From DATBED01 sp035480695 (GTDB lineage Bacteria; Patescibacteriota; Saccharimonadia; Saccharimonadales; UBA4665): a stretch of 8,327 nucleotides of DNA. Under the pieces are notes generated by a model that worked only from the letters and a program-made list of their open reading frames with translations, was not told where the DNA came from and ran no database searches. Every line of letters starts with the position of its first letter. The stretch's first letter is position 1. Location of the stretch: the NCBI GenBank assembly GCA_035480695.1, contig DATIHM010000030.1, positions 1 to 8,327 of the forward strand. Direction: 5' to 3'. Below, in pieces: positions 1-8,327 of the stretch. The position numbers were made by a program, and so were the translations under genes.

Positions 1-87
1 TTTGGCTTCATCTTTGGATTGCCAGGTGCCGAGCCCGACCTGCGGAATCTCGTGCCCATCGCGCATCTTCAAAACCGGCACTGACAT
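1..87 (-). CDS. Aldo/keto reductase, N-terminal fragment (runs off window)
   Basis: Only the first 29 codons are present; the gene continues past base 1. The reading starts at ATG 87-85, which shares one base with the ruvA stop (TAATG), so the two are translationally coupled. The fragment contains a short strand, then DGHEIPQVGLGTWQSKDEA (residues 10-28). This matches the N-terminal beta-hairpin and first barrel strand of NAD(P)H-dependent aldo/keto reductases, whose usual wording is DG..IP.LGLGTW. The catalytic Asp, Tyr, Lys and His of that family would all lie beyond the window and cannot be checked. If intact, the product would be a soluble cytosolic TIM-barrel oxidoreductase reducing aldehydes or ketones; the substrate cannot be inferred. 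It occupies the place where ruvB often follows ruvA. The family call is fairly secure for so short a piece because the GLGTW block is distinctive. Confidence 0.75.
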   Translation of the reverse strand, partial: MSVPVLKMRDGHEIPQVGLGTWQSKDEAK

Positions 88-674
88 TACTTTGCTTCTT
101 TCAGGGCTTGTTTGATGCGCTCTGGTGTCGGCAGATCTTCATCGACTTTCTTAAGGGCTTTGGCCGCGTCAGCGGTGGAATAGCCGAGCGCCACCAGCGC
201 CTCCACGGCCTCATCTTTCATAAGGGCGTCTTCGCCCTGCAGTAGGCCGGTCGATTCAAGGTCGACACCAATCAGGCCGACTTTGTCTTTGAGTTCTACC
301 ACGACTCGCTCAGCCACCCGCTTGCCAACTCCTGAAGCACCTTGCAGGAATTTTACGTTTCCAGATGCGATTGCCAGCCTGACTTCACTGACAGGCCCAG
401 CACTTAACAAGCTAAGTGCCATTTTCGGCCCGACTCCTTTAACTTCGAGCAACTGCTCGAAAAGCGCCTGGGTATCGCGGCTTAAAAAGCCGAAAAGGTC
501 ATGCGCCTGTTCACGGACATGTTCGGACACGTAAACTTTAACATCTTCGGTGAGCGCCAGGCGGTTGAAGTCTTCGGCCGAAACATACACACCATAACCG
601 ACGCCCATCACATCAATAACAATCTGACTATCGCCAAGCTTCTCGCTCACCACCCCTGCAAGTGTCGCAATCAT
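87..674 (-). CDS. ruvA: Holliday junction DNA helicase subunit RuvA
   Basis: RuvA binds four-way DNA junctions as a tetramer and loads the RuvB motor for branch migration during recombinational repair. At 195 aa it has normal length (E. coli 203). The N-terminal OB-fold domain spans about residues 1-63 and includes DVMGVGYGVYV (21-31). Domain II has two helix-hairpin-helix motifs, VKGVGPKMAL (78-87) and ASGVGKRVAE (113-122). A flexible linker follows, then the RuvB-contacting domain III from about 150, with EAVEALVALGYS. The start is the ATG at 674, giving the MI- beginning typical of RuvA, 7 bases after the ruvC stop and with no Shine-Dalgarno match. The acidic pin region reads VREQA: Glu55 is kept, but the position of E. 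coli Asp56 is Gln. The stop overlaps the next gene by one base. Retention of domain III implies that a RuvB partner exists elsewhere in the genome. Confidence 0.97.
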   Translation of the reverse strand: MIATLAGVVSEKLGDSQIVIDVMGVGYGVYVSAEDFNRLALTEDVKVYVSEHVREQAHDLFGFLSRDTQALFEQLLEVKGVGPKMALSLLSAGPVSEVRLAIASGNVKFLQGASGVGKRVAERVVVELKDKVGLIGVDLESTGLLQGEDALMKDEAVEALVALGYSTADAAKALKKVDEDLPTPERIKQALKEAK

Positions 675-704
675 GCGACCATTATCGCATAGTCATGCTA
701 TGCG
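673..704 (-). promoter_or_regulatory. Mutually exclusive RNA hairpins at the ruvC/ruvA junction
   Basis: Two perfect inverted repeats share one arm. The first pairs bases 686-692 with 698-704 (7 bp, 5-base loop) inside the last ruvC codons. The second pairs 673-678 with 685-690 (6 bp, 6-base loop). It includes two bases of the ruvA ATG (674-672) and leaves the ruvC stop (684-682) in the loop. In the mRNA the shared CUAUGCGA segment can pair upstream or downstream, but not both. The complementarity is seen in the sequence; a role in coupling ruvA translation to ruvC is inference, and short stems of this kind can arise by chance. Confidence 0.4.
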
Positions 705-1152
705 TGATAGCCGCCGCTAGCGCGTCGGCGCAATCATCCGGCTTGGGGATTTCCTTAAGTTTCAAGACCACACGCACCATTTCCTGAATCTGTTTTTTTT
801 CGGCCCTGCCATAGCCTGTCAGCGCCTGCTTTATCTGGAGCGGCGTGTACTCGTGAATCGTCAAGCCGGCCTGCTGGCCGGCCAGCAACACTACGCCGCG
901 CGCCTGCGATACAGTCATGGCAGTGGTCACATTCTGGGCAAAGAAGAGTTTTTCGACAGCCATGGCCTGCGGCTTGGATTGGGCAATTATGTCGGTAATC
1001 TCCTCAAAAATGGTTTGCAGACGAACAGCGTCATCTTCTTTGACCGGCGTGCGGATAACGCCGCCATCGACCAGTTGTGCATTGCCCTTCTCGACATCGA
1101 TGACACCGAAGCCCAAGATGCCGGTTCCAGGGTCGATGCCGATAATCCTCAT
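682..1152 (-). CDS. ruvC: Crossover junction endodeoxyribonuclease RuvC
   Basis: RuvC is the Holliday junction resolvase: a dimer that makes paired nicks in four-way junctions after RuvAB branch migration. The protein has 156 aa and is complete with an RNase H-like fold. The start at ATG 1152 gives MRIIGIDPGTGILGFGVID, the expected first strand. The frame stays open further upstream, but that extension only reads through the phosphatase gene in another frame. The four acidic active-site residues are present: Asp7, Glu67 (in AVEKLFFAQN), Asp140 and Asp143 (in DDCADALAAAI). Phe70, Lys108 and Lys119 align with E. coli Phe69, Lys107 and Lys118, which are used in junction binding and catalysis. 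The start overlaps the preceding phosphatase stop by four bases (ATGA), so translation is probably coupled. ruvA follows after 7 bases. All key residues are intact, so an active enzyme is expected. Confidence 0.97.
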   Translation of the reverse strand: MRIIGIDPGTGILGFGVIDVEKGNAQLVDGGVIRTPVKEDDAVRLQTIFEEITDIIAQSKPQAMAVEKLFFAQNVTTAMTVSQARGVVLLAGQQAGLTIHEYTPLQIKQALTGYGRAEKKQIQEMVRVVLKLKEIPKPDDCADALAAAITHSMTMR

Positions 1153-1949
1153 GGTTTTGCTCGGCGCACAGTAGCCATAAGCTCGGCGTGGATTTCGGGC
1201 GTTTCGGCGGCGATAAAACCTTCGGAAGGGCCATCGTAACGCTGCGATTTGCCGTGCAAATCCGTAACCTTGCCGCCGGCTTCGGTCACAATCAGGTCGA
1301 CTGTGGCCAAATCCCACGGTGTGCCCAAGCCGATTATGGCGCCCGACAGTTCGCCGCTCGCGATTTTGCATCCGAAATAAATGAATGATGCGACCTGTAT
1401 AATCTTGCCGCCTCTTGAAAGCAGGTCGTCTGTGCACTGGCCGACTTTGTAGGTCGGTGCCCTTTCTTTAAATCCGCCGCCTAAGAAAAAGTAATTGTTG
1501 CGCAGGGTTTTGGATTTGCCGGCCTTGAGGCGATCACCATTCAAAAAAGCACCTTCACCTTTGACCGCGGTGTAGAGGTGGTCAAGTTGTGGCTCATAAA
1601 CCACGGCCAGAACAGGCTGGCCGTCTTTGCGGTCGACCAAGGCGATTGAAAAAGTGCTGACCGGTATGCCGAGACTGAAAGTGGCCGTGCCATCAATCGG
1701 GTCTATTACCCATATGATGTCGCGCTCCGGCTCGAAACTGTCTTCTTCGCCCAGCACGCCGTGTTTCGGAAAAGCTTTTTTGACCCGCTGGATGACCAAG
1801 TCGTTAATTTTTGTGTCGGCAACCGTGACTGGTGTGTTGTCTTCTTTCCACTCGATGCCGATGTCTTCGGCACGGAAGTAGCGCCGCATTATAGTGCCGG
1901 CTTCGTAGGCCAGCTCTTTGGCGAATTCCAACTCTTTTTGGTAGCTCAT
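1149..1949 (-). CDS. Inositol monophosphatase family phosphatase (substrate unassigned)
   Basis: This is a 266-aa member of the Mg2+-dependent, lithium-sensitive phosphatase superfamily (inositol monophosphatase, histidinol-phosphatase HisN, CysQ, type IV FBPase), of usual length for the family. The metal-binding motifs are all present: GEED at 67-70 (Glu68), WVIDPIDGT at 80-88 (Asp83, Ile85 main chain, Asp86, Thr88), and WDLATVDLIVTEAGG at 212-226 (Asp213). An N-terminal TPVTVADTKIN segment (39-49) matches the first conserved block. The segment after DGT reads ATFSLGIP instead of the usual NF..G.P, and the stretch around 185-203 is divergent, so the substrate cannot be assigned. The ATG at 1949 shares a base with the yebC stop (TAATG), and the TGA stop overlaps the ruvC start by four bases, placing this gene firmly inside the operon. 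It is probably soluble and cytosolic. Family membership is secure; inositol phosphate as substrate is only one possibility. Confidence 0.93.
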   Translation of the reverse strand: MSYQKELEFAKELAYEAGTIMRRYFRAEDIGIEWKEDNTPVTVADTKINDLVIQRVKKAFPKHGVLGEEDSFEPERDIIWVIDPIDGTATFSLGIPVSTFSIALVDRKDGQPVLAVVYEPQLDHLYTAVKGEGAFLNGDRLKAGKSKTLRNNYFFLGGGFKERAPTYKVGQCTDDLLSRGGKIIQVASFIYFGCKIASGELSGAIIGLGTPWDLATVDLIVTEAGGKVTDLHGKSQRYDGPSEGFIAAETPEIHAELMATVRRAKP

Positions 1950-2671
1950 TACAGGAGTTCTTCTGGAATGTCGAAATTTACATGCGTGGCAGTGACATCG
2001 TCAAGTTCGTCTAGCGCATCCATGAGGCGGATGATTTTTCCGGCCGTGGCAGCATCGGTGATTTCGATGGTGCTGTTCGGAACATATGTGAGTTCGGCTT
2101 CAACGATGTCGAGGCCGGCGCCGGCTAGGCCTTCGCGGACTTTGGCCAGGTCGGTCGGCATGGTGTAAACCAGTGATTCGCCATCTTCTTCTTGCACGTC
2201 ATCGGCGCCGGCCTCGAGCGCCTGCATCAAAACATCATCGCCTGAACCCTTGACCCGGATGACACCCTTCCTATCAAACTGGAAAGCCACAGCACCCTTC
2301 TCGGCCATGTTGCCGCCGTGCTTGCTGAAAGCCGTGCGCACATCAGGCAGAGTGCGGTTGATATTGTCGGTGGCGCATTCCACCATTATGGCCACGCCGC
2401 CCGGGCCATAACCTTCGTACATGACTTCTTGGAGTTGTGCGGCATTCTTGTCTTTGATGCGGTCAATGGAACGCTGAATATTGGCCGAAGGCATGTTGGC
2501 AGTCTTGGCTTTGTCGATGGCCATGCGCAAAGCAAAGTTCATGTCAGGATCGGTTCCGTTGCGGGCTGCGATGGCTATGGCGTTACCCAGTTTTGTGAAC
2601 ATGGCGCCACGGGCGGCGTCTTTGGCGCCCTTCTGCCGTTTAATCGTTGACCATTTGCTGTGACCAGACAT
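1949..2671 (-). CDS. yebC: YebC/TACO1 family protein
   Basis: This complete 240-aa protein has the family's usual length and three-domain layout. It opens with MSGHSKWSTIKRQKGAKDA (1-19), followed by RGAMFTKLGNAI (21-32) and the DP..N..LR.AI.KAK..NMP block (41-61). The signature YEGYGPGGVA is at 85-94 and TDNINRT at 101-107. The family was long annotated as a transcriptional regulator; more recent work on relatives links it to translation, easing ribosomes stalled on proline-rich stretches, as the mitochondrial relative TACO1 does. It is the first gene of the yebC-IMPase-ruvC-ruvA-AKR run and keeps the old yebC-ruvC association seen in E. coli. The ATG at 2671 is fixed by the conserved N-terminus. 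No Shine-Dalgarno is visible, and a strong promoter-like element ends only 11 bases upstream. The segment GGNMAEKGAVAFQF (119-132) differs from the GGN.G..GSV wording common elsewhere. Confidence 0.96.
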   Translation of the reverse strand: MSGHSKWSTIKRQKGAKDAARGAMFTKLGNAIAIAARNGTDPDMNFALRMAIDKAKTANMPSANIQRSIDRIKDKNAAQLQEVMYEGYGPGGVAIMVECATDNINRTLPDVRTAFSKHGGNMAEKGAVAFQFDRKGVIRVKGSGDDVLMQALEAGADDVQEEDGESLVYTMPTDLAKVREGLAGAGLDIVEAELTYVPNSTIEITDAATAGKIIRLMDALDELDDVTATHVNFDIPEELL

Positions 2672-2682
2672 TTCTATCTGTT

Positions 2683-2711
2683 ATTATATAGCTTCACGCC
2701 TTGTCAGCCAA
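2683..2711 (-). promoter_or_regulatory. Putative sigma70-type promoter of the yebC-ruv operon
   Basis: Read on the minus strand, TTGGCT (2711-2706) is followed after exactly 17 bases by a perfect TATAAT (2688-2683). The match is 4/6 at -35 and 6/6 at -10 with ideal spacing, and it lies in the 46-base gap between comEC and yebC. The -10 box ends 11 bases before the yebC ATG, so a start site 6-8 bases downstream would leave a leader of only about 3-5 nucleotides. This fits the absence of a ribosome-binding site. The sequence match is direct; promoter activity is inferred. Confidence 0.65.
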
Positions 2712-2737
2712 TCACTTTTAATGCATAGCTGACAAGG
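2699..2737. repeat. Perfect 10-bp inverted repeat spanning comEC end and yebC promoter
   Basis: CCTTGTCAGC at 2699-2708 is the exact reverse complement of GCTGACAAGG at 2728-2737, with a 19-base spacer that holds the comEC stop codon. One arm overlaps the putative yebC -35 box and spacer, so it could be an operator for a dimeric regulator. As RNA it could be a stem with a large loop at the end of comEC. There is no run of U after the stem, so a standard intrinsic terminator is unlikely. Chance is not excluded. Confidence 0.5.
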
Positions 2738-4202
2738 GTTCATCATATAATTCGCCCTGATCGGTTGAATTATACGCATGTTTCGGCCGTTTTGTCTTGT
2801 GGTGGAGCACGCTAGTCAGGAAAATCACCAGGCCGTACAGCCCGAGCATTGCCGCCAGCGACAGGCTGCGGTTCTGGATGAAAATACGTGGGATGTGCGC
2901 CAGCCAGTGTGCCACATCGAGCATATAATTGAGCAGGATAACCGCCGGCCAGGCCAGCCAGCCGGCAATACTGCCTGCCAGCATTCCCCCAAGACCGGCA
3001 ATAAGGCTAAGCAACATGGCCAGAGGAACAAGCGATACCACCAACACGTTGGCTGGTAAACCGATAAGGGACAGCTGGCCGAACTGGTGCAGGATGAAAG
3101 GCAGGCTGAGCATCTCAGCGCACACGCTTTCCAGCGCCACGGCAGCCACTATCGAATCATGCCAGCGCCCCGGGAACCGCACCTGTATTAGCGGCGCTAG
3201 AATCATCACGCCAAAAAAAGCCAGGAAACTCAAGTACCAGCTCAGGTCACTCCAGACATAAAAGGGATTGGCCCAAGCGGTTACGGCAGCTGCCAATGCC
3301 AGCAGGTTAAGCGGCTTCAATTCCCTTCCGTAATATGCAGTGAAGATACTTAACACGCTAACTAAAGCTGCGCGCACGATTGAGGCACTAGCGCCGGCAA
3401 GTACTAAGAAAGCGAAGATGAGCCCAAGAGAGAGAAACGTTGAAATCCGTTTCGAGCGTTTTGCAAGCAAGCGGCGGCTGGCATGCAGGATGATTGTCAG
3501 GTTGTAGCCGGACACAGCGATGATGTGCGTCAGGCCGACCATAAGTAAATCCCGTTTGATATTATCTGGAAGGTCGGCACGCTGGCCAATCAATAATCCC
3601 ATTGCGAAAGGTGCCAATGGCTCAGGCAACGCGGTCTGCATGCCAGCCGTGAACTTGCGCCTGACCTCGCTTACCAATGAAGGGTGGTGCGCAAGTACTT
3701 CTAGCTTGGCGTAGCTGATACTTCCCTGGTCCGCTCCGAAACCGGGATAAAGTTTTCCAGCTGCCGCAACCGTATCGCCCTGGAAAACGGCATTCACACC
3801 AAAGCCGCTCAGCTGCATTTTGCCCGACAAGTGTTTGCCATCTTGCAAAACTATATTGCTCGCGGTGAACGCCAGCTGCTGCGACTTACCATATACGGCA
3901 TCTTCGTCTGCCGTCGCTACCAGCGTAATTTTTTGGTGTTCGTATGGGGCGTAGCCAGCCAGCTTTTGCGTGAAGAATGAGCCCCGGCACCAACCAATGC
4001 TTAGGCCTAACAGAATGGCTAACAATAGTGTGGTTAAGGTCCGTTTGGGCCAAGCTACAAAAATAAAAGGCGCCAGTACGGCCGGCCAGATGTAACCGAC
4101 TAAGACGCCGATCCGCGCTATGCCCACGCCAGCCAAGATTGCCAGGCAAAAGCACAGCATCAGCGTACGCCGACGGAAACGATGGCGCCGAAAGCTTTGC
4201 AT
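2718..4202 (-). CDS. comEC: ComEC/Rec2-family membrane protein lacking the metallo-beta-lactamase domain
   Basis: ComEC forms the inner-membrane channel for single-stranded DNA entry in natural transformation. The 494-aa protein starts with an Arg-rich stretch (5-12) and about three membrane segments (about 14-72). A soluble segment (about 75-180) follows, matching the OB-like DUF4131 region. The Competence domain runs from about 195 to 465 with many hydrophobic segments. Characteristic blocks are FAMGLLIGQRADLP (199-212), THIIAVSGYNL (225-235, the HLLAISGLHV motif of ComEC), SIVRAALVSVLSIF (274-287), SWYLSFLAFFGVMIL (321-335) and FGQLSLIGLPANVLVVSLVPL (374-394). It ends in a short charged cytosolic or periplasmic tail (467-494). 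The metallo-beta-lactamase domain that brings typical ComEC to about 750 aa is absent, and no frameshifted remnant follows because yebC begins 46 bases on. The ATG at 4202 is chosen because it leads directly into the first membrane segment. No Shine-Dalgarno is seen. The role in DNA uptake is inferred from the family. Confidence 0.92.
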   Translation of the reverse strand: MQSFRRHRFRRRTLMLCFCLAILAGVGIARIGVLVGYIWPAVLAPFIFVAWPKRTLTTLLLAILLGLSIGWCRGSFFTQKLAGYAPYEHQKITLVATADEDAVYGKSQQLAFTASNIVLQDGKHLSGKMQLSGFGVNAVFQGDTVAAAGKLYPGFGADQGSISYAKLEVLAHHPSLVSEVRRKFTAGMQTALPEPLAPFAMGLLIGQRADLPDNIKRDLLMVGLTHIIAVSGYNLTIILHASRRLLAKRSKRISTFLSLGLIFAFLVLAGASASIVRAALVSVLSIFTAYYGRELKPLNLLALAAAVTAWANPFYVWSDLSWYLSFLAFFGVMILAPLIQVRFPGRWHDSIVAAVALESVCAEMLSLPFILHQFGQLSLIGLPANVLVVSLVPLAMLLSLIAGLGGMLAGSIAGWLAWPAVILLNYMLDVAHWLAHIPRIFIQNRSLSLAAMLGLYGLVIFLTSVLHHKTKRPKHAYNSTDQGELYDEPLSAMH

Positions 4203-4210
4203 GTGCGGCC

Positions 4211-4219
4211 ATTCTAGCA
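4211..4219 (-). promoter_or_regulatory. Possible extended -10 promoter of comEC
   Basis: On the minus strand TGCTAGAAT (4219-4211) matches an extended -10 element (TGn plus a 5/6 TATAAT match) in the 50-base gap after carB. No good -35 box is found 16-18 bases upstream, which extended -10 promoters can tolerate. Only 8 bases separate it from the comEC ATG, so a transcript from it would be essentially leaderless. The match is short and could be accidental; read-through from carB is an alternative, since no terminator is visible between the two genes. Confidence 0.35.
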
Positions 4220-4252
4220 GGCTGTCTGGTAGTCTTTACTAAGATTTAATCG

Positions 4253-7419
<3,167 letters not shown>

Positions 7420-7423
<4 letters not shown>

Positions 7424-8327
7424 AGCGATTCGTAAAACCTTTCGAACAGCCAGGCTGTGTCGGTCGGGCCCGGGCAAGCCTCTGGGTGGAACTGCACGGA
7501 GAAAAACGGTTTGGATACGTGCCGGATGCCTTCTACGGAGTTGTCATTCAGGTTGCGGAAGTTGACTTTCCAACCGGCTGGCAAGCTTGACTCATCTATA
7601 GCATAACCATGGTTCTGGCTGGTGATATAGCAGCGGCCATCGTCATCTTGCAGGCACGGTTGGTTGTGGCCGCGGTGGCCGAACTTTAGCCGATATGTTT
7701 TGGCGCCTGCAGCGAGAGCCATGAGCTGGCTGCCGAGGCAGATACCGAATACCGGTTTCCCTTTTTGCAGGGCTTTCTTGGCGACGTCGATGGTCTTCAC
7801 GTAGTCAGTCGGGTCACCCGGGCCATTTGATAATAAGATGCCATCGTAGTATTCATCGGTGTAATCGTAGTCTGCAGGTACACGCTTAACATGTAAAGGG
7901 TAGCTTGTCAGTGAGCGGACGATATTCTCTTTGGCCCCGCAATCAACCAAGATGACTTTTTTAGGTTTGCCGGCGTTGTATTCAACCGGTTCTTTAAGCA
8001 TGAAGTCGCGGCTCGGCAAGACAAGCTCAGTACCGGCTGCCGGCTTTTCCAACCCGAGAACGCCCTGCATAGTGCCACGCGTCCGCAGATGCTTTGTCAG
8101 CGCCCGCGTGTCAACGTCAATCATCAAGGGAATGCCCTGCGATTCCAGCCAAGCGGCGAACGAGCGGTCGGCACCAGTGTGGCTCCAGTTGTTGGCGAGT
8201 CCGCTCATGATGACACCGGCGACCTGTATTTTGGCCGACTCGGCCGAACGTAAGTCGACTCCGTAATTTCCGATGAGTGGATACGTAAAAACCAGTATCT
8301 GGGCGTTGTAAGAGGGGTCGGTCAGCG
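7420..8327 (-). CDS. carA: Carbamoyl-phosphate synthetase small (glutaminase) subunit, N-terminus outside window
   Basis: CarA hydrolyses glutamine and passes ammonia to CarB through an internal tunnel. The frame is open to the window edge; 301 complete codons plus the TGA stop are present. By alignment with E. coli about 42 N-terminal residues are missing. The visible protein begins LTDPSYNAQILVFTYPLIGN, the conserved small-domain block, so the internal Met at 8208 is not the start. The class I glutamine amidotransferase domain begins near KVILVDCGAKENIVRSL. The nucleophile Cys is in GICLGSQ (codon 7740-7738), and its partners His (7488-7486) and Glu (7482-7480) are in FHPEACPGP. The nucleophile elbow has Ser where E. 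coli has His (CLGHQ). FGHRGHNQPC, ITSQNHGYAI and PFFSVQFHPE resemble eukaryotic CAD and Bacteroidota CarA. The gene overlaps carB by four bases, fitting equal co-translation of the two subunits. It should be functional if the missing start is intact. Confidence 0.97.

Noticed and set aside
872..887. Perfect 16-bp palindrome TGCTGGCCGGCCAGCA inside ruvC
   Set aside because: It arises from the codons of the LLAGQQAG stretch in a conserved coding region. A site function is possible but unsupported.
853..1239. Open frame of 128 codons on the plus strand
   Set aside because: It lies wholly opposite ruvC and the phosphatase gene and has no recognisable domain. The conserved proteins on the other strand explain the sequence.
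1153..1437. Upstream in-frame extension of ruvC
   Set aside because: The extension is Arg-rich and overlaps the phosphatase gene. RuvC proteins begin at the IGIDPG strand, and the ATG at 1152 gives the normal length with an ATGA overlap.
1761..2168. Open frame of 135 codons on the plus strand
   Set aside because: It is antisense to the phosphatase gene and yebC, is low in complexity (Ser-rich), and has no family resemblance; it is a shadow of the real genes.
2699..2737. Intrinsic terminator for comEC
   Set aside because: The stem is followed by CGTGAAGC and then an AT-rich -10 box, not a run of U, and the loop is long (19 bases).
2746..2751. Plus-strand TATAAT as a divergent promoter
   Set aside because: There is no -35 box at proper spacing and no gene on the plus strand downstream. 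It is mentioned only as part of the symmetry around the inverted repeat.
4203..4252. Terminator between carB and comEC
   Set aside because: I looked for a stem with a U-tract in the 50-base gap and found only very short complementarities.
7424..7477. Upstream in-frame extension of carB
   Set aside because: These 18 codons only re-read the end of carA in another frame. The ATG at 7423 forms an ATGA overlap and fits the family N-terminus.
8206..8208. Methionine codon as the start of carA
   Set aside because: The frame stays open to the window edge, and the upstream codons encode the conserved LTDPSY...TYP.IGN block of CarA, so this Met is internal.

Overview
All genes in this window lie on the minus strand, so transcription runs from the high-coordinate end to the low end. 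In that order they are: carA (start beyond the window), carB, a membrane ComEC/Rec2 competence-type protein, yebC, an inositol-monophosphatase-family gene, ruvC, ruvA, and the first 29 codons of an aldo/keto reductase (end beyond the window). Coding density is very high. The only untranslated stretches are about 50 bases before comEC, 46 bases before yebC and 7 bases between ruvC and ruvA. I see no tRNA, rRNA, CRISPR array, insertion sequence or phage gene.

The layout has three blocks. (1) carA-carB, joined by a 4-base ATGA overlap, encodes the two subunits of carbamoyl-phosphate synthetase, which feeds pyrimidine and arginine synthesis. Both subunits read more like the eukaryotic CAD / Bacteroidota-type enzyme than the E. 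coli enzyme. (2) comEC stands alone and is a DNA-uptake channel candidate without the usual C-terminal metallo-beta-lactamase domain. (3) A tight five-gene run, yebC-IMPase-ruvC-ruvA-AKR, has junctions of 1-base overlap, 4-base overlap, 7-base gap and 1-base overlap. It keeps the widespread yebC-ruvC-ruvA neighbourhood, but a phosphatase is inserted and an aldo/keto reductase sits where ruvB is often found.

Organism: UGA is a true stop (carA and the IMPase gene both end in TGA), so the UGA-glycine code of Gracilibacteria/Absconditabacteria is excluded. The small compact proteins, tight junctions, short ComEC without its beta-lactamase domain, and the wording of RuvC and YebC suggest a candidate-phyla-radiation bacterium (Patescibacteria, perhaps Saccharibacteria). 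This is inference from family resemblance only, with modest confidence. None of the starts visible here has a convincing Shine-Dalgarno sequence, and the two promoter-like elements sit so close to their start codons that the mRNAs may be leaderless or nearly so.

This is mainly a housekeeping region and I do not see a convincing new multi-gene system. The points most worth following are the CAD-like carAB, the promoter plus perfect inverted repeat before yebC, the mutually exclusive hairpins at the ruvC/ruvA junction, the short ComEC, and the altered acidic pin of RuvA.
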